A DNA stretch of 64,000 bases from Albidovulum sediminis (GTDB taxonomy: Bacteria > Pseudomonadota > Alphaproteobacteria > Rhodobacterales > Rhodobacteraceae): contig NZ_JAOCQF010000001.1 in NCBI RefSeq assembly GCF_025380365.1, positions 1,600,245 to 1,664,244 on the forward strand, in the 5' to 3' direction. Below are positions 33,650 to 42,960 of this stretch, one piece after another (the first letter of the stretch is position 1; every line of letters starts with the position of its first letter). The translations under genes and the position numbers were made by a program. The notes beneath the pieces are model-generated. The model was not told the origin of the DNA, did no database searches, and saw only the letters and a program-made list of their open reading frames with translations.

Positions 33650-34771
33650 ATGAAGCGGATCAAGTTCATCGACCGGATGTCCCAGGGCAAGGTCAGCCGG
33701 CGCGACATGATGAAGGCGGCGGGCGCTTTCGGGGTGGGCACCATGGTTCTGCCGCGCGTCGCGAATGCGGCCGAGGTGCTGACCTGCCTCGAATGGGGCG
33801 GCTACGACGCGCCGGAGTACTTTCAGGCCTATGTGGACAAGTACGGCGCGCAGCCCAACTTCTCGATCTTCGCGGGCGAGGAGGATGCGCTGGCCAAGGT
33901 GCTGGCGGGCTTTGCCGCCGATGTCATGCACCCCTGCAACTATTCGGTGGCGCGCTTCGTCAACGCCGGCGTGGCGAGCGAGATCGACACCGCGCGCCTC
34001 AGCCACTGGAACGACATCTTTCCCGCGCTCCAGTCCGCCGAGGGCGTGATCTGGGAAGGCAAGACGGTGATGGCGCCGGCCGACTTCGGCAACTCCGGGC
34101 TGGCCTATCGCCCCGATCTGATCGGCGAGGAATTCCTGGCGAACCCGAGCTGGGGCATCTTCTACGACGAGAAGTATACGGGCCGCGTCGCGATGACCGA
34201 CAACGAAATGGCGATCATCATCGGCGCCATGGTCGGCGGCATGCCCTATGAGGAGGCCTACAAGCTGGAAGGCGACGCGCTGGTTGCGGCGGCCAAGGAA
34301 TGGGGCACCAAGGCCGTCAACGTCAGCCGGTTCCTGTGGACGGATTCGTCGGAAGTTCAGCAAGCCATGGCTTCGGGCGAGATCATCGCCTGCTACGCCT
34401 GGAACGACCTGATCGCCAACCTCCGGGCCGAGGGCATCCCGGTCGAGTTCGCCAAGACCAAGGAAGGGTCGTTCACCTGGTTCTGCGGGCTCACGCTCCT
34501 GAACACCGGCAAGGCGGACGAACAGGCGGCCTACGACTTCATCGACGCCTGGCTCAGCCCTGAAACCGGCAAGACGCTGATCGAGGGATCGGGCTACGGC
34601 CATGCCAACGTGAAATCCTTCGAGATCGCCGATCCCGAGGCGATCGCGAACATGGGCATCACCGACCCGGTCGCGATGATGAAGGATACGCTTGTCTTCC
34701 GCACGCCGACCGACGCGGTTCAGGAAGGCTTCAACAAGGTCTGGTCGGACACGAAGGCACTCAAGGGCTGA
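33650..34771 (+). CDS. Polyamine-type ABC transporter substrate-binding protein
   Basis: Periplasmic binding protein of the PotD/PotF class. Start ATG 33650 with GGGGAG upstream; 373 residues. The N-terminus has a Tat signal (VSRRDMMKAAGAFGVG) with cleavage near ANA-AEV. The mature part begins EVLTCLEWGGYDAPEYFQAY and has the family's C-terminal helix (FRTPTDAVQEGFNKVW). First gene of a potDBCA-like operon; the permease starts 8 bases after its stop. Substrate could be spermidine/putrescine or another cationic amine such as agmatine, in view of the decarboxylase downstream. Confidence 0.92.
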   Translation: MKRIKFIDRMSQGKVSRRDMMKAAGAFGVGTMVLPRVANAAEVLTCLEWGGYDAPEYFQAYVDKYGAQPNFSIFAGEEDALAKVLAGFAADVMHPCNYSVARFVNAGVASEIDTARLSHWNDIFPALQSAEGVIWEGKTVMAPADFGNSGLAYRPDLIGEEFLANPSWGIFYDEKYTGRVAMTDNEMAIIIGAMVGGMPYEEAYKLEGDALVAAAKEWGTKAVNVSRFLWTDSSEVQQAMASGEIIACYAWNDLIANLRAEGIPVEFAKTKEGSFTWFCGLTLLNTGKADEQAAYDFIDAWLSPETGKTLIEGSGYGHANVKSFEIADPEAIANMGITDPVAMMKDTLVFRTPTDAVQEGFNKVWSDTKALKG

Positions 34772-34779
34772 CCCGCACC

Positions 34780-35739
34780 GTGGCCTTCGCTTCCGTACCC
34801 GCACGGGCGGGGTCGCAGCGCGACCCCGCCATCCTGCGCAGGCGCATGGCGGGCTTCGGCCTGCTGTCGCCCGCGCTTCTCCTCATGGTGCTGATGCTGG
34901 CGCTGCCGGTGATGGCGCTGATCCTGATGAGCTTCTGGACCCAGGACGGGTTCGAGCTTGACCGCACCTTCACGCTTGAAAACTACCGCCAGCTTGTCGC
35001 CACGACGGACGAACCCACCATCTGGTTCGGCATCCCCTTTCCCTTCGCCTATCCGGTGCCCGCGATCCTGATGCTGAAGTCGCTGGCGATGTCGCTGGTC
35101 GCCACCGTCGCGGTGATCGCCGTCGCCTATCCGATGGCCTATTTCATGGCCTTCCGCATCACCCGCCACAAGGCGCTGTGGATCATCCTCATCACCATCC
35201 CGTTCTGGACCAGCTACCTGCTCCGGGTGTTTTCCTGGAAGATCGTCCTTGGCTTCAACGGCGCGATCAACTCGGGCCTGAAATCGCTGGGCCTGATCGA
35301 GGAGCCGCTGGAGTTCCTGCTCTACAACCCCACCGCCGTCGTCATTACCCTCGCGCATGCCTGGGTCGCCTTCGCGATCCTGCCGATCTACGTCTCGCTC
35401 GAGAAGATCGACCGGACGCTGCTCGAGGCCGCGTCGGACCTTGGAGATTCCCGACTGAAGCGGTTCTTCCGCATCACCCTGCCGCTGTCGGCCCCCGGCA
35501 CCATCGCCGCCTCGCTCCTGGTCTTCATCCCGACCGTGGGCGACTATGTCACCCCGGCGCTTGTCGGCGGGCCCGGCGGCACGATGATCGGCAGCCTGGT
35601 GCAGGACCTGTTCCTGAAGCAGAACAACGCCCCCCTCGGCGCGGCGGTGTCGATCGTGATGATGCTGATCATCGCGACGCTGGTCAGCCTGTTCCTGTGG
35701 GCGATCGGCTATCGCAAGCTCAGGTCGCGGAGGGCGTGA
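34780..35739 (+). CDS. ABC transporter permease, PotB-like
   Basis: Inner-membrane permease, 319 residues, GTG start at 34780, 8 bases after the binding protein. Six predicted helices; the ATPase-coupling EAA loop reads LLEAASDLGDSRLKRFFRIT then LPLSAPGTIAASLLVFIPTV, as in PotB/PotH. Two bases separate it from the next permease. Confidence 0.93.
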   Translation: MAFASVPARAGSQRDPAILRRRMAGFGLLSPALLLMVLMLALPVMALILMSFWTQDGFELDRTFTLENYRQLVATTDEPTIWFGIPFPFAYPVPAILMLKSLAMSLVATVAVIAVAYPMAYFMAFRITRHKALWIILITIPFWTSYLLRVFSWKIVLGFNGAINSGLKSLGLIEEPLEFLLYNPTAVVITLAHAWVAFAILPIYVSLEKIDRTLLEAASDLGDSRLKRFFRITLPLSAPGTIAASLLVFIPTVGDYVTPALVGGPGGTMIGSLVQDLFLKQNNAPLGAAVSIVMMLIIATLVSLFLWAIGYRKLRSRRA

Positions 35740-35741
35740 GG

Positions 35742-36545
35742 ATGTTGAGGCGCCCCGATTTCCTCTGGGTCTATGCGGTGGTCTTCATCGCGTTCCTCTA
35801 CGGCCCGGTGCTTCTGATGCCGCTGTTCAGCGTGAACGACGGCAACTTCGCGACCTTCCCGCTGAAGGGTTTCACGCTGCGCCATTACAGCTCCATGGCC
35901 ACGAATACCTCGATGCTGCTCGCGCTTCAGAACAGCCTGAAGATCGCGGTGATCGTCTCGCTCCTGTCGACCGCGCTGGCGATCCCGGCGGCGCTTGCCA
36001 TCACCCGTTTCCGCCTGCCCGGCGCCGCACCCATCGTCAGCTTCATGATGCTGCCGCTCGTCATCCCCTCGATCGTGATGGGCGTGGCGCTTCTGGTCAT
36101 CATCCTGAAGTTCCTCGGCATCCAGCTGTCGCTCTGGACGGTGGCGGCGGGGCACATCCTGATCTGCCTGCCCTATTGCATGTCGGTCCTGATGTCGCGG
36201 CTCGAAGGCTTCGACCCCTCGCTCGAGGAGGCTTCGCGCGATCTCGGCTGCAATGCCTGGCAGACCTTCGTCCGCGTGACGCTGCCGCTGGCCATGCCGG
36301 GCGTCATCTCCAGCCTGCTGATGGGCTTCATCATCTCGTTCGACGAATTCGTCATCGCCTTCTTCCTCACCGGCACCGAAAACACCCTGCCGGTCTACCT
36401 CTACAGCCAGTTGCGCTTTCCGAACCGGCTGCCGGGCACGCTGGCGCTCGGCTCGCTGATCCTGATCGTCTCGGCCGTCCTTGTCGTTCTGGCCGAAATC
36501 ATCCGCAAGCGCGGCGTGCCCTCGGGCAATCCCGGAGACCTCTGA
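35742..36545 (+). CDS. ABC transporter permease, PotC-like
   Basis: Second permease, 267 residues from ATG 35742 (MLRRPDFLWVYAVVFIAFLY). EAA loop SLEEASRDLGCNAWQTFVRV then TLPLAMPGVISSLLMGFIIS. The ATPase gene starts at the next base after its stop, so the operon order is binding protein, PotB, PotC, PotA. Confidence 0.93.
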   Translation: MLRRPDFLWVYAVVFIAFLYGPVLLMPLFSVNDGNFATFPLKGFTLRHYSSMATNTSMLLALQNSLKIAVIVSLLSTALAIPAALAITRFRLPGAAPIVSFMMLPLVIPSIVMGVALLVIILKFLGIQLSLWTVAAGHILICLPYCMSVLMSRLEGFDPSLEEASRDLGCNAWQTFVRVTLPLAMPGVISSLLMGFIISFDEFVIAFFLTGTENTLPVYLYSQLRFPNRLPGTLALGSLILIVSAVLVVLAEIIRKRGVPSGNPGDL

Positions 36546-37634
36546 ATGACCGATGCCCCGATCATCGCCATGTCCGGCCTCGTCAAGCGCTTCGGAACGC
36601 TGACGGTTCTGCACGACATCACCTTCGACATCGAACGGGGGGAGTTCTTTTCGCTCCTCGGCCCCTCGGGCTGCGGCAAGACCACGCTCTTGCGCATCCT
36701 GGCCGGGATCGAGCAGCCGAGCGAGGGCACGCTCCTGATCGACGGGCAGCCAATGGCGGGCGTGCCCGCGAACCGGCGCCCGACCAACATGGTGTTCCAG
36801 AGCTACGCGATCTTCCCCCACCTCAACGTCGAGGAAAACATCGGCTACGGGCTGCGCAACATGGCGCTGTCGAAGTCCGAGGCCGCCGCCCGCGTGGCCG
36901 AGGCGCTGACGCTCGTCAAGCTCGAGGGGCTGGGCAAGCGCAACGCCCACCAGTTGTCGGGCGGCCAGCGGCAGCGCGTGGCGCTGGCGCGCGCGCTTGT
37001 CTGCCGGCCAAAGGTGCTGCTTCTGGACGAACCGCTTTCCGCGCTCGACAAGAAGCTGCGCGAGGAGATGCAGCTTGAACTGCGCGCGCTCCAGCGCACG
37101 GTGGGCATCACCTTCGTCTTCGTCACCCACGACCAGGAAGAGGCGCTGACGCTGTCGGACCGGATCGCGGTGATGGACAAGGGCCATGTCCTCCAGATCG
37201 ACAGCCCGCGCGGGCTGTATGAGCGCCCCGAAAGCCGCACGGTGGCGGAATTCATCGGCTCGATGAACCTGTTTTCCGGCCGCGTTACCCAGGTCGACCC
37301 CGGCGGGATGGCGGAGATTGACGGGCCGGCGGGGCGCTTCCGGGGCATCGCCCGCCCCGGCCTGGCGCCGGGCGACGCGGCGGTGGCGGCGATCCGGCCC
37401 GAACGCATCCGCATCCTGCGCGCCGCCCCCGCCGACGGGATCAACGCGGTTGCGGCCGCGCTTCAGGCCAGTTCCTATCTCGGCGACCGCAGCCTGCATG
37501 TGCTGGTGGGGACCGCGACCGGGCAGCAGATCACGGTGCAAAGCGGGCCGGCCGCCGACGACACGCCAGAGGGCGGCGCGGCGGGGCTCTGGCTGGGCTG
37601 GGGGGCCGAGGCGGGGCTGATCCTGCCGGGCTGA
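36546..37634 (+). CDS. ABC transporter ATPase, PotA-like
   Basis: Energises the importer. 362 residues: Walker A GPSGCGKTT (about 39-47), signature LSGGQRQRVALARAL, Walker B LLLDEPLSALD, H-loop FVTHDQEEAL, and a C-terminal TOBE domain (about 275-360) that often binds substrate or regulator. A weak hairpin (37639-37661) follows the stop. Confidence 0.95.
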   Translation: MTDAPIIAMSGLVKRFGTLTVLHDITFDIERGEFFSLLGPSGCGKTTLLRILAGIEQPSEGTLLIDGQPMAGVPANRRPTNMVFQSYAIFPHLNVEENIGYGLRNMALSKSEAAARVAEALTLVKLEGLGKRNAHQLSGGQRQRVALARALVCRPKVLLLDEPLSALDKKLREEMQLELRALQRTVGITFVFVTHDQEEALTLSDRIAVMDKGHVLQIDSPRGLYERPESRTVAEFIGSMNLFSGRVTQVDPGGMAEIDGPAGRFRGIARPGLAPGDAAVAAIRPERIRILRAAPADGINAVAAALQASSYLGDRSLHVLVGTATGQQITVQSGPAADDTPEGGAAGLWLGWGAEAGLILPG

Positions 37635-37638
37635 GGTC

Positions 37639-37661
37639 GCGAAACCGTGCAGCTTTCGCGT
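37639..37661 (+). terminator. Weak hairpin after the ABC ATPase gene
   Basis: CGCGAAA and TTTCGCG arms with a 9-base loop just past the stop. No T-run follows, so it may only attenuate transcription into the nitrilase gene. Confidence 0.3.
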
Positions 37662-37735
37662 TCAGCGCCTCTGGCACCCCGTGCCGATGTGTGCAATCAC
37701 TTGGGAAACAGCGCGCAACCGGAGCAATCCCAAGC

Positions 37736-38704
37736 ATGACGCCCTTCGCCATAGCTGGCATCCAGATGCATGTCGCGGCGGTCCATTCGAACGTCGAGGC
37801 CATGCGCCACAGGATCGAGATCGCGATGGCGCGGTTTCCCTGGACGCAGATGATCCTGTTTTCGGAGCTTGCCCCCTTCGGCCCGCTCGACCAGTTCGCC
37901 CAGCCCTTCCCGAACCAGGTGATCGACCAGTTCTGCGTCGACGCGCGGCGCTTCGGCATCTGGCTCATCCCCGGCTCGATGTTCGAGAAGGCCCCCGACG
38001 GGCGCATCTTCAATACCTCGGTCGTTATCAACCCCGAAGGACAGATCGTCGCCAAGTACTCCAAGATGTTCCCCTTCCGGCCCTATGAGGCGGGAATTTC
38101 AGCGGGGACGGAGTTCTGCGTCTTCGACGTGCCCGAGGTGGGCCGCTTCGGCCTGTCGATCTGCTATGACATCTGGTTCCCCGAAACCACGCGGCAGCTG
38201 ACCAGCCAGGGGGTGGAGGTGCTGCTGCACCCGGTCCTGACCGGCACCACCGACCGCGACGCCGAACTGGCCATCGCGCGGGCGACGGCGGCGCAGTTCC
38301 AGTGCTATGTCGTCGACGTGAACGGCCTTGGCGCGGGCGGAGTGGGGCGGTCGCTGGTCGTCGACCCTACCGCCACGGTGCTCCACCAGTCCGCGGGCCA
38401 GGAGGACATCTTCCCCATCGAGATCGACCTCGACTACGTCCGGCGCCAGCGCGAGACGGGGATCAAAGGGCTGGGACAGGTGCTGAAAAGCTTCCGCGAC
38501 CGCGAGGCGGAGTTCTCCGTCTACGACCGCACAAGCGGCACCGACGCCTACCTGCACACGCTCGGCCCGCTGGCGATGCCGCAGAAGGGGTCGCGCCTGG
38601 GTGTCCACGCCGGCAATCCGCGCAGCGCGCTTTCGGCGCTGACCGAGCGACAGACCAGCAGCGCGCAGGTGACCTACCTGAAAGAGAGGTCGGCCACCGA
38701 CTGA
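37736..38704 (+). CDS. Nitrilase-superfamily carbon-nitrogen hydrolase
   Basis: Start ATG 37736 (MTPFAIAGIQMHVAAVHSNV) with GGAG about 11 bases upstream; 322 residues. The Glu-Lys-Cys triad is visible: E44 in LFSELAPFG, K110 in KYSKMFPFRPYE, C143 in SICYDIWFPE. This class splits amides, including N-carbamoylputrescine and other amine amides. The location between a polyamine-type importer and an Orn/Lys/Arg decarboxylase makes an N-acylated or carbamoylated amine a reasonable substrate (inference). The next gene starts 34 bases downstream. Confidence 0.9.
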   Translation: MTPFAIAGIQMHVAAVHSNVEAMRHRIEIAMARFPWTQMILFSELAPFGPLDQFAQPFPNQVIDQFCVDARRFGIWLIPGSMFEKAPDGRIFNTSVVINPEGQIVAKYSKMFPFRPYEAGISAGTEFCVFDVPEVGRFGLSICYDIWFPETTRQLTSQGVEVLLHPVLTGTTDRDAELAIARATAAQFQCYVVDVNGLGAGGVGRSLVVDPTATVLHQSAGQEDIFPIEIDLDYVRRQRETGIKGLGQVLKSFRDREAEFSVYDRTSGTDAYLHTLGPLAMPQKGSRLGVHAGNPRSALSALTERQTSSAQVTYLKERSATD

Positions 38705-38738
38705 CCACATCGCCAGCGACGCCACGAAGGGAGGACGG

Positions 38739-41486
38739 ATGAACGCTCAAACCCACGGCCGCAAGATCCCGAGCATCGGCGACTACTACAGCGCCACGCA
38801 GCTTCGGGCGGACAGATGGAGCGCGTTGCGCGAAGCGGTCGAGGCGTTGAGCCGACACGGAACCGAGGGGCGGCAGGGCAAGAAGATCCTCGCCACGGTC
38901 GAGGAACTGTTCGAGGCGCTGGCCCCGATCGAGCGTTACTGGGCCTTCCCCGGCGCCCATGCCTTCGACCACCTGCGGCGGGTGTTCGAAAACCGCAACT
39001 TCGACGACCTGACCACCCTGATACGCCGCGTGGCGCGCGCGCTGACCTCGGGCGCCTACCGCCGGCGGACCGTGCCGCTGATCGCCGAAGAGGTCGACGC
39101 GGAGGATTACGAGGACGAAAGCGCCATCGCGCCCGAGGCGCGCGCGCTTGGCCGGCCGTATTTCGAGGTGATGATCGTCGATCACGTCAACGAGCATCAG
39201 GAACGCTTCCTGAAGTCGAGCCTTCTGAGGATGCGCCGGCCCGAGGACGCCTTCATCTACGAACCCGTCATCGTCCCCTCGCTCGAGGATGCGCTGATCG
39301 GGATTCTCTTCAACCACAACGTCCAGGCCGTCGTGGTGCGCCCCGGCCTCACGCTCAAGTCCCAGAACACGCTGGAGATCCTGAACAAGTATCTGCGCCG
39401 GGTGGGCGAGGATGAGGATGTGGACGCGCTCGAACCCGCCGAATACGGGCCGGAGGCCTGCCGGCTGATCGCCAAGGTGCGCCCCGAGCTTGACGCCTAT
39501 CTCGTCACCGACCGGTCGGTGGAGGAGATCGCGGGGCTGGACCTCGGCCGCTGCCGGCGCGTCTTCTACAACCAGGAAGACTTCCTCGAACTGCACCTGA
39601 ACATCCTGCGCGGCGTCAACCGGCGCTTCAAGACCCCGTTCTTCAACGCGCTCAAGGAATATTCCAAGCAGCCCACCGGCGTCTTCCACGCCCTGCCGAT
39701 CAGCCGCGGCAAGTCGATCAGTCGCAGCCACTGGATCCAGGACATGGGCGCCTTCTACGGCCCCAACATCTTTCTGGCGGAAACCTCGGCGACCTCTGGC
39801 GGGCTCGACAGCCTGCTGGAGCCGCGCGGGCCGATCAAGGAGGCGCAGGAACTGGCCGCCCGCGCCTTCGGCGCCAAGCAGACCTTCTTTGCCACCAACG
39901 GCACCTCGACCTGCAACAAGATCGTCGTACAGGCCCTGGTGCATCCGGGCGACATCGTGCTCATCGACCGCGACTGCCACAAGTCGCACCATTACGGCAT
40001 GGTGCTGGCGGGGGCGAATGTCGTCTACATGGAAAGCTACCCGCTGCATCCCTATTCGATGTACGGCGCGGTGCCGCTGAGCGAGATCAAGGGCAAGCTG
40101 CTGGCCCTGCGCGCGGCGGGCAAGCTCGATCAGGTGCGCATGGTGCTGCTGACCAACTGCACCTTCGACGGCATCGTCTATGACGTCGAGCGGGTGATGT
40201 CGGAATGCCTGGCAATCAAGAAGGATCTGATCTTCCTCTGGGACGAGGCCTGGTTCGCCTTCGCCCGCTTCGGCCCCACCTACCGGCAACGCACGGCGAT
40301 GAACGCCGCCAACAACCTGCGCGAAAGCCTGCGCAAGCCGGAAACCGCGGCGGCGCACGAGGAACAGGCAAAGGCCTTGAAAGGCGCCCCGGACGATGTC
40401 TGGATCAAGACCCGGCTGGTGCCGCCGCCCGATGCCCGCGTGCGCGTCTATGCGACCCATTCGACGCACAAGACGCTGACCGCGCTGCGGCAGGGGTCGA
40501 TGATCCACGTCAACGACCAGGACTTCAAGGGCGAGGTGGAACAGAGCTTCCACGAAGCCTACATGACGCATACATCGACCAGCCCGAACTACCAGATCAT
40601 CGCCTCGCTCGACGTGGGGCGGCGGCAGGTGGAGCTTGAGGGGTTCGAGTTCGTCCAGCGCCAGATCGAAAGCGCCATGGCGATCCGCCGCGCGGTGGCG
40701 ACCCATGCGCTGCTGAAGAAATACTTCCGCGTGCTGACCGCGGGCGACATGATCCCGGCCGAATACCGCGAAAGCGGGATGAGCAGCTACTACGACCCCG
40801 AACAGGGCTGGCAGGACATCTGGCACAGCTGGGCGCAGGACGAATTCGTGCTCGACCCGACGCGGATCACGCTGGCCGTCGGCGGCACCGGCTGGGACGG
40901 CGACACGTTCAAAACCCGCATCCTGATGGACAAGTACGGGATCCAGATCAACAAGACCTCGCGCAACACGGTCCTGTTCATGACCAACATCGGCACCACG
41001 CGTTCCTCGGTCGCCTATCTGATCGAGGTGCTGGTGGAGATTGCGCGGGAACTGGACGAATTGCTTGACGACGCCTCGCGGATGGAGCGGCTGGCCTTCG
41101 ACCGGCGGGTGACGAGCCTGGTCGAGCATGTCCCGCCGCTGCCCGACTTCTCGCGCTTCCACGACGCGTTCCGCAGCGCCGAGGGCACGCCGGCGGGCGA
41201 TATCCGGGCGGCCTTCTTCCTCGCCTACGATGAAGAGAATTGCGACTATGAGGAACTGAGCGAGGCCCTGGTCGAGCGTGCCGAAGGCGGGGAGGAACTG
41301 GTCTCGGCCTCGTTCGTCATCCCCTATCCGCCGGGCTTTCCGATCCTGGTGCCGGGGCAGGTCATCAGCGCCGAGATCCTGGCCTTCATGCGCGCGCTAG
41401 ACGTGCGCGAGATCCATGGCTACCGGCACGATCTGGGCTTGAGGGTGTTCAACAAGACGGCGCTTGAGCGCGCCGCGAAACGATAA
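38739..41486 (+). CDS. Orn/Lys/Arg decarboxylase family protein (915 aa)
   Basis: PLP-dependent fold-type I decarboxylase of the AdiA/CadA/SpeF group; makes agmatine, cadaverine or putrescine from the amino acid. Start ATG 38739 with GGGAGG upstream. PLP site: THSTHKTLTALRQGSM with Schiff-base K578; the ring-stacking region TNGTSTCNKIVVQAL and FLWDEAWFAF are present. The product is longer than the usual 710-760 residues. The extra length is a helical N-terminal part (about 1-150, before FEVMIVDHVNEHQERF), ahead of the receiver-like wing domain. The substrate cannot be told from motifs alone. It is followed 20 bases on by an ATP-grasp gene. Confidence 0.92.
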   Translation: MNAQTHGRKIPSIGDYYSATQLRADRWSALREAVEALSRHGTEGRQGKKILATVEELFEALAPIERYWAFPGAHAFDHLRRVFENRNFDDLTTLIRRVARALTSGAYRRRTVPLIAEEVDAEDYEDESAIAPEARALGRPYFEVMIVDHVNEHQERFLKSSLLRMRRPEDAFIYEPVIVPSLEDALIGILFNHNVQAVVVRPGLTLKSQNTLEILNKYLRRVGEDEDVDALEPAEYGPEACRLIAKVRPELDAYLVTDRSVEEIAGLDLGRCRRVFYNQEDFLELHLNILRGVNRRFKTPFFNALKEYSKQPTGVFHALPISRGKSISRSHWIQDMGAFYGPNIFLAETSATSGGLDSLLEPRGPIKEAQELAARAFGAKQTFFATNGTSTCNKIVVQALVHPGDIVLIDRDCHKSHHYGMVLAGANVVYMESYPLHPYSMYGAVPLSEIKGKLLALRAAGKLDQVRMVLLTNCTFDGIVYDVERVMSECLAIKKDLIFLWDEAWFAFARFGPTYRQRTAMNAANNLRESLRKPETAAAHEEQAKALKGAPDDVWIKTRLVPPPDARVRVYATHSTHKTLTALRQGSMIHVNDQDFKGEVEQSFHEAYMTHTSTSPNYQIIASLDVGRRQVELEGFEFVQRQIESAMAIRRAVATHALLKKYFRVLTAGDMIPAEYRESGMSSYYDPEQGWQDIWHSWAQDEFVLDPTRITLAVGGTGWDGDTFKTRILMDKYGIQINKTSRNTVLFMTNIGTTRSSVAYLIEVLVEIARELDELLDDASRMERLAFDRRVTSLVEHVPPLPDFSRFHDAFRSAEGTPAGDIRAAFFLAYDEENCDYEELSEALVERAEGGEELVSASFVIPYPPGFPILVPGQVISAEILAFMRALDVREIHGYRHDLGLRVFNKTALERAAKR

Positions 41487-41506
41487 AGCGAGACAGGGAG
41501 AACAAG

Positions 41507-42958
41507 ATGTCCAAGAAGGAACTCCGCAACATTTCGGAAATCCGCCGCTTCTTCCACACCAACAAGGACCCGATCTATTTCGTCTCCGCCACCAATTTCA
41601 ACCTGCTGGGCCTGGACGAATGGGTAAAGAATTTCAAGTACATAACCTACATCGACTGTTTCGACGGGCGCCATCCCAACGTCTTTGTCCCCTCCGAGGC
41701 GCCGCATGAGGAATTCCAGTCGATCGAGGACATCAACAACTACCTCCTGTCGCACAAGGAGGTCATCGACCTGATCCGGCGCCGCGGCGGCAAGCCGAAA
41801 TTCGTCTTCCTGATGTTCAACCAGAAGACCGAGGAACTGGTGAAGCAGCTTGGCGGCGAACTCTGGTTCCCCAAGGCGAAGCTGCGCGAGTTCTGCGACA
41901 ACAAGATCAACACCGTCCGCATCGGCAACAAGGCGGATGTTCCCTCGGTCCCGAACACGCTCTCCGAGGTCAAGAGCTATGACCACCTCGCCAAGGTGTG
42001 CGAGAAGGCGGGGCTCGGCTCCGACCTCGTCCTGCAATCGGCTTTCGGCGACAGCGGCCACACCACCTTCTTCATCAAGACCGCCGCCGACTTCCGCCGG
42101 CACGAGCACGAGATCGTCGGACAGGGCGAGATCAAGATCATGAAGCGGATCGACTGCCGGGGATCGGCGATCGAGGCATGCGTGACGAAGGAAGGCACGA
42201 TCGTCGGCCCGCTGATGACCGAACTGGTGGGGTTCCAGGAACTGACCCCCTATCGCGGCGGCTGGTGCGGGAACGAGATCTTTTCGACCGCGTTCCCGTC
42301 GAAGACCCGGCAGAAGGCGCGGGAACTGACCTTCCGCTTCGGCGAACAGCTGAGGAAAGAGGGTTATCGCGGCTATTTCGAGCTCGATTTCCTCGTCGAC
42401 AAGAAGACCGGCGACATCTGGCTCGGTGAGCTGAACCCGCGCATCACCGGCGCCTCGTCGATGACCAACCACGCGGCCTTTGCGCACGCCGATGCGCCGC
42501 TCTTCCTGTTCCACCTGCTGGAGTTCACCGGCAAGAAGTTCACCCTCGACGTCGAGGAACTGAACGGCCGCTGGGCTGACCCCGACATGATCGATTCGTG
42601 GTCGCAGATGGTGATCAAGCACACCGAGGATACGGTCGACATCGTCACCCACGCGCCGCAGTCGGGCATCTACCGGATGCTGGAAGACGGGCGCGTGGTC
42701 TACGACCGCTTCGACTATCACCGCCGCGCGGTGGAAAGCGAGAACGAGGCGTTCTTCCTCCGGATCGCGCGGCCGGGCGATTTCCGCTACGAAGGCGCGG
42801 ACCTTGGCATCCTGGTGACGCGCGGTCGCTCGATGACCTCGGGCTTCAAGCTGACCGACCGGGCGCAGCGCTGGATTCACGGCATCAAGCAGGCGTTCTC
42901 GGCCCGGCCGCTGCCCGCCGTCAACGCCTTCCAGGACCACGCCTTCAAGATCATGTGA
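41507..42958 (+). CDS. ATP-grasp family ligase
   Basis: 483 residues, ATG 41507. The ATP-grasp fold is indicated by SDLVLQSAFGDSGHTTFFIK (nucleotide-binding strands, about 168-190), KIMKRIDCRGSAIEACVTKE, and the metal-binding ELDFLVDKKTGDIWLGELNP followed by RITGASSMTN (about 285-320). Such enzymes join a carboxylate to an amine by an acyl-phosphate. Automated annotation often calls these biotin carboxylase, but no biotin-carrier partner is here. Sited between the decarboxylase and the C45 gene, it probably makes an amide from the amine product (inference). Confidence 0.85.
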   Translation: MSKKELRNISEIRRFFHTNKDPIYFVSATNFNLLGLDEWVKNFKYITYIDCFDGRHPNVFVPSEAPHEEFQSIEDINNYLLSHKEVIDLIRRRGGKPKFVFLMFNQKTEELVKQLGGELWFPKAKLREFCDNKINTVRIGNKADVPSVPNTLSEVKSYDHLAKVCEKAGLGSDLVLQSAFGDSGHTTFFIKTAADFRRHEHEIVGQGEIKIMKRIDCRGSAIEACVTKEGTIVGPLMTELVGFQELTPYRGGWCGNEIFSTAFPSKTRQKARELTFRFGEQLRKEGYRGYFELDFLVDKKTGDIWLGELNPRITGASSMTNHAAFAHADAPLFLFHLLEFTGKKFTLDVEELNGRWADPDMIDSWSQMVIKHTEDTVDIVTHAPQSGIYRMLEDGRVVYDRFDYHRRAVESENEAFFLRIARPGDFRYEGADLGILVTRGRSMTSGFKLTDRAQRWIHGIKQAFSARPLPAVNAFQDHAFKIM

Positions 42959-42960
42959 CG

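Noticed and set aside
41507-42958. Biotin carboxylase
   Set aside because: The ATP-grasp fold is visible, but there is no biotin-carrier or carboxyltransferase gene nearby and the neighbours point to amide ligation.
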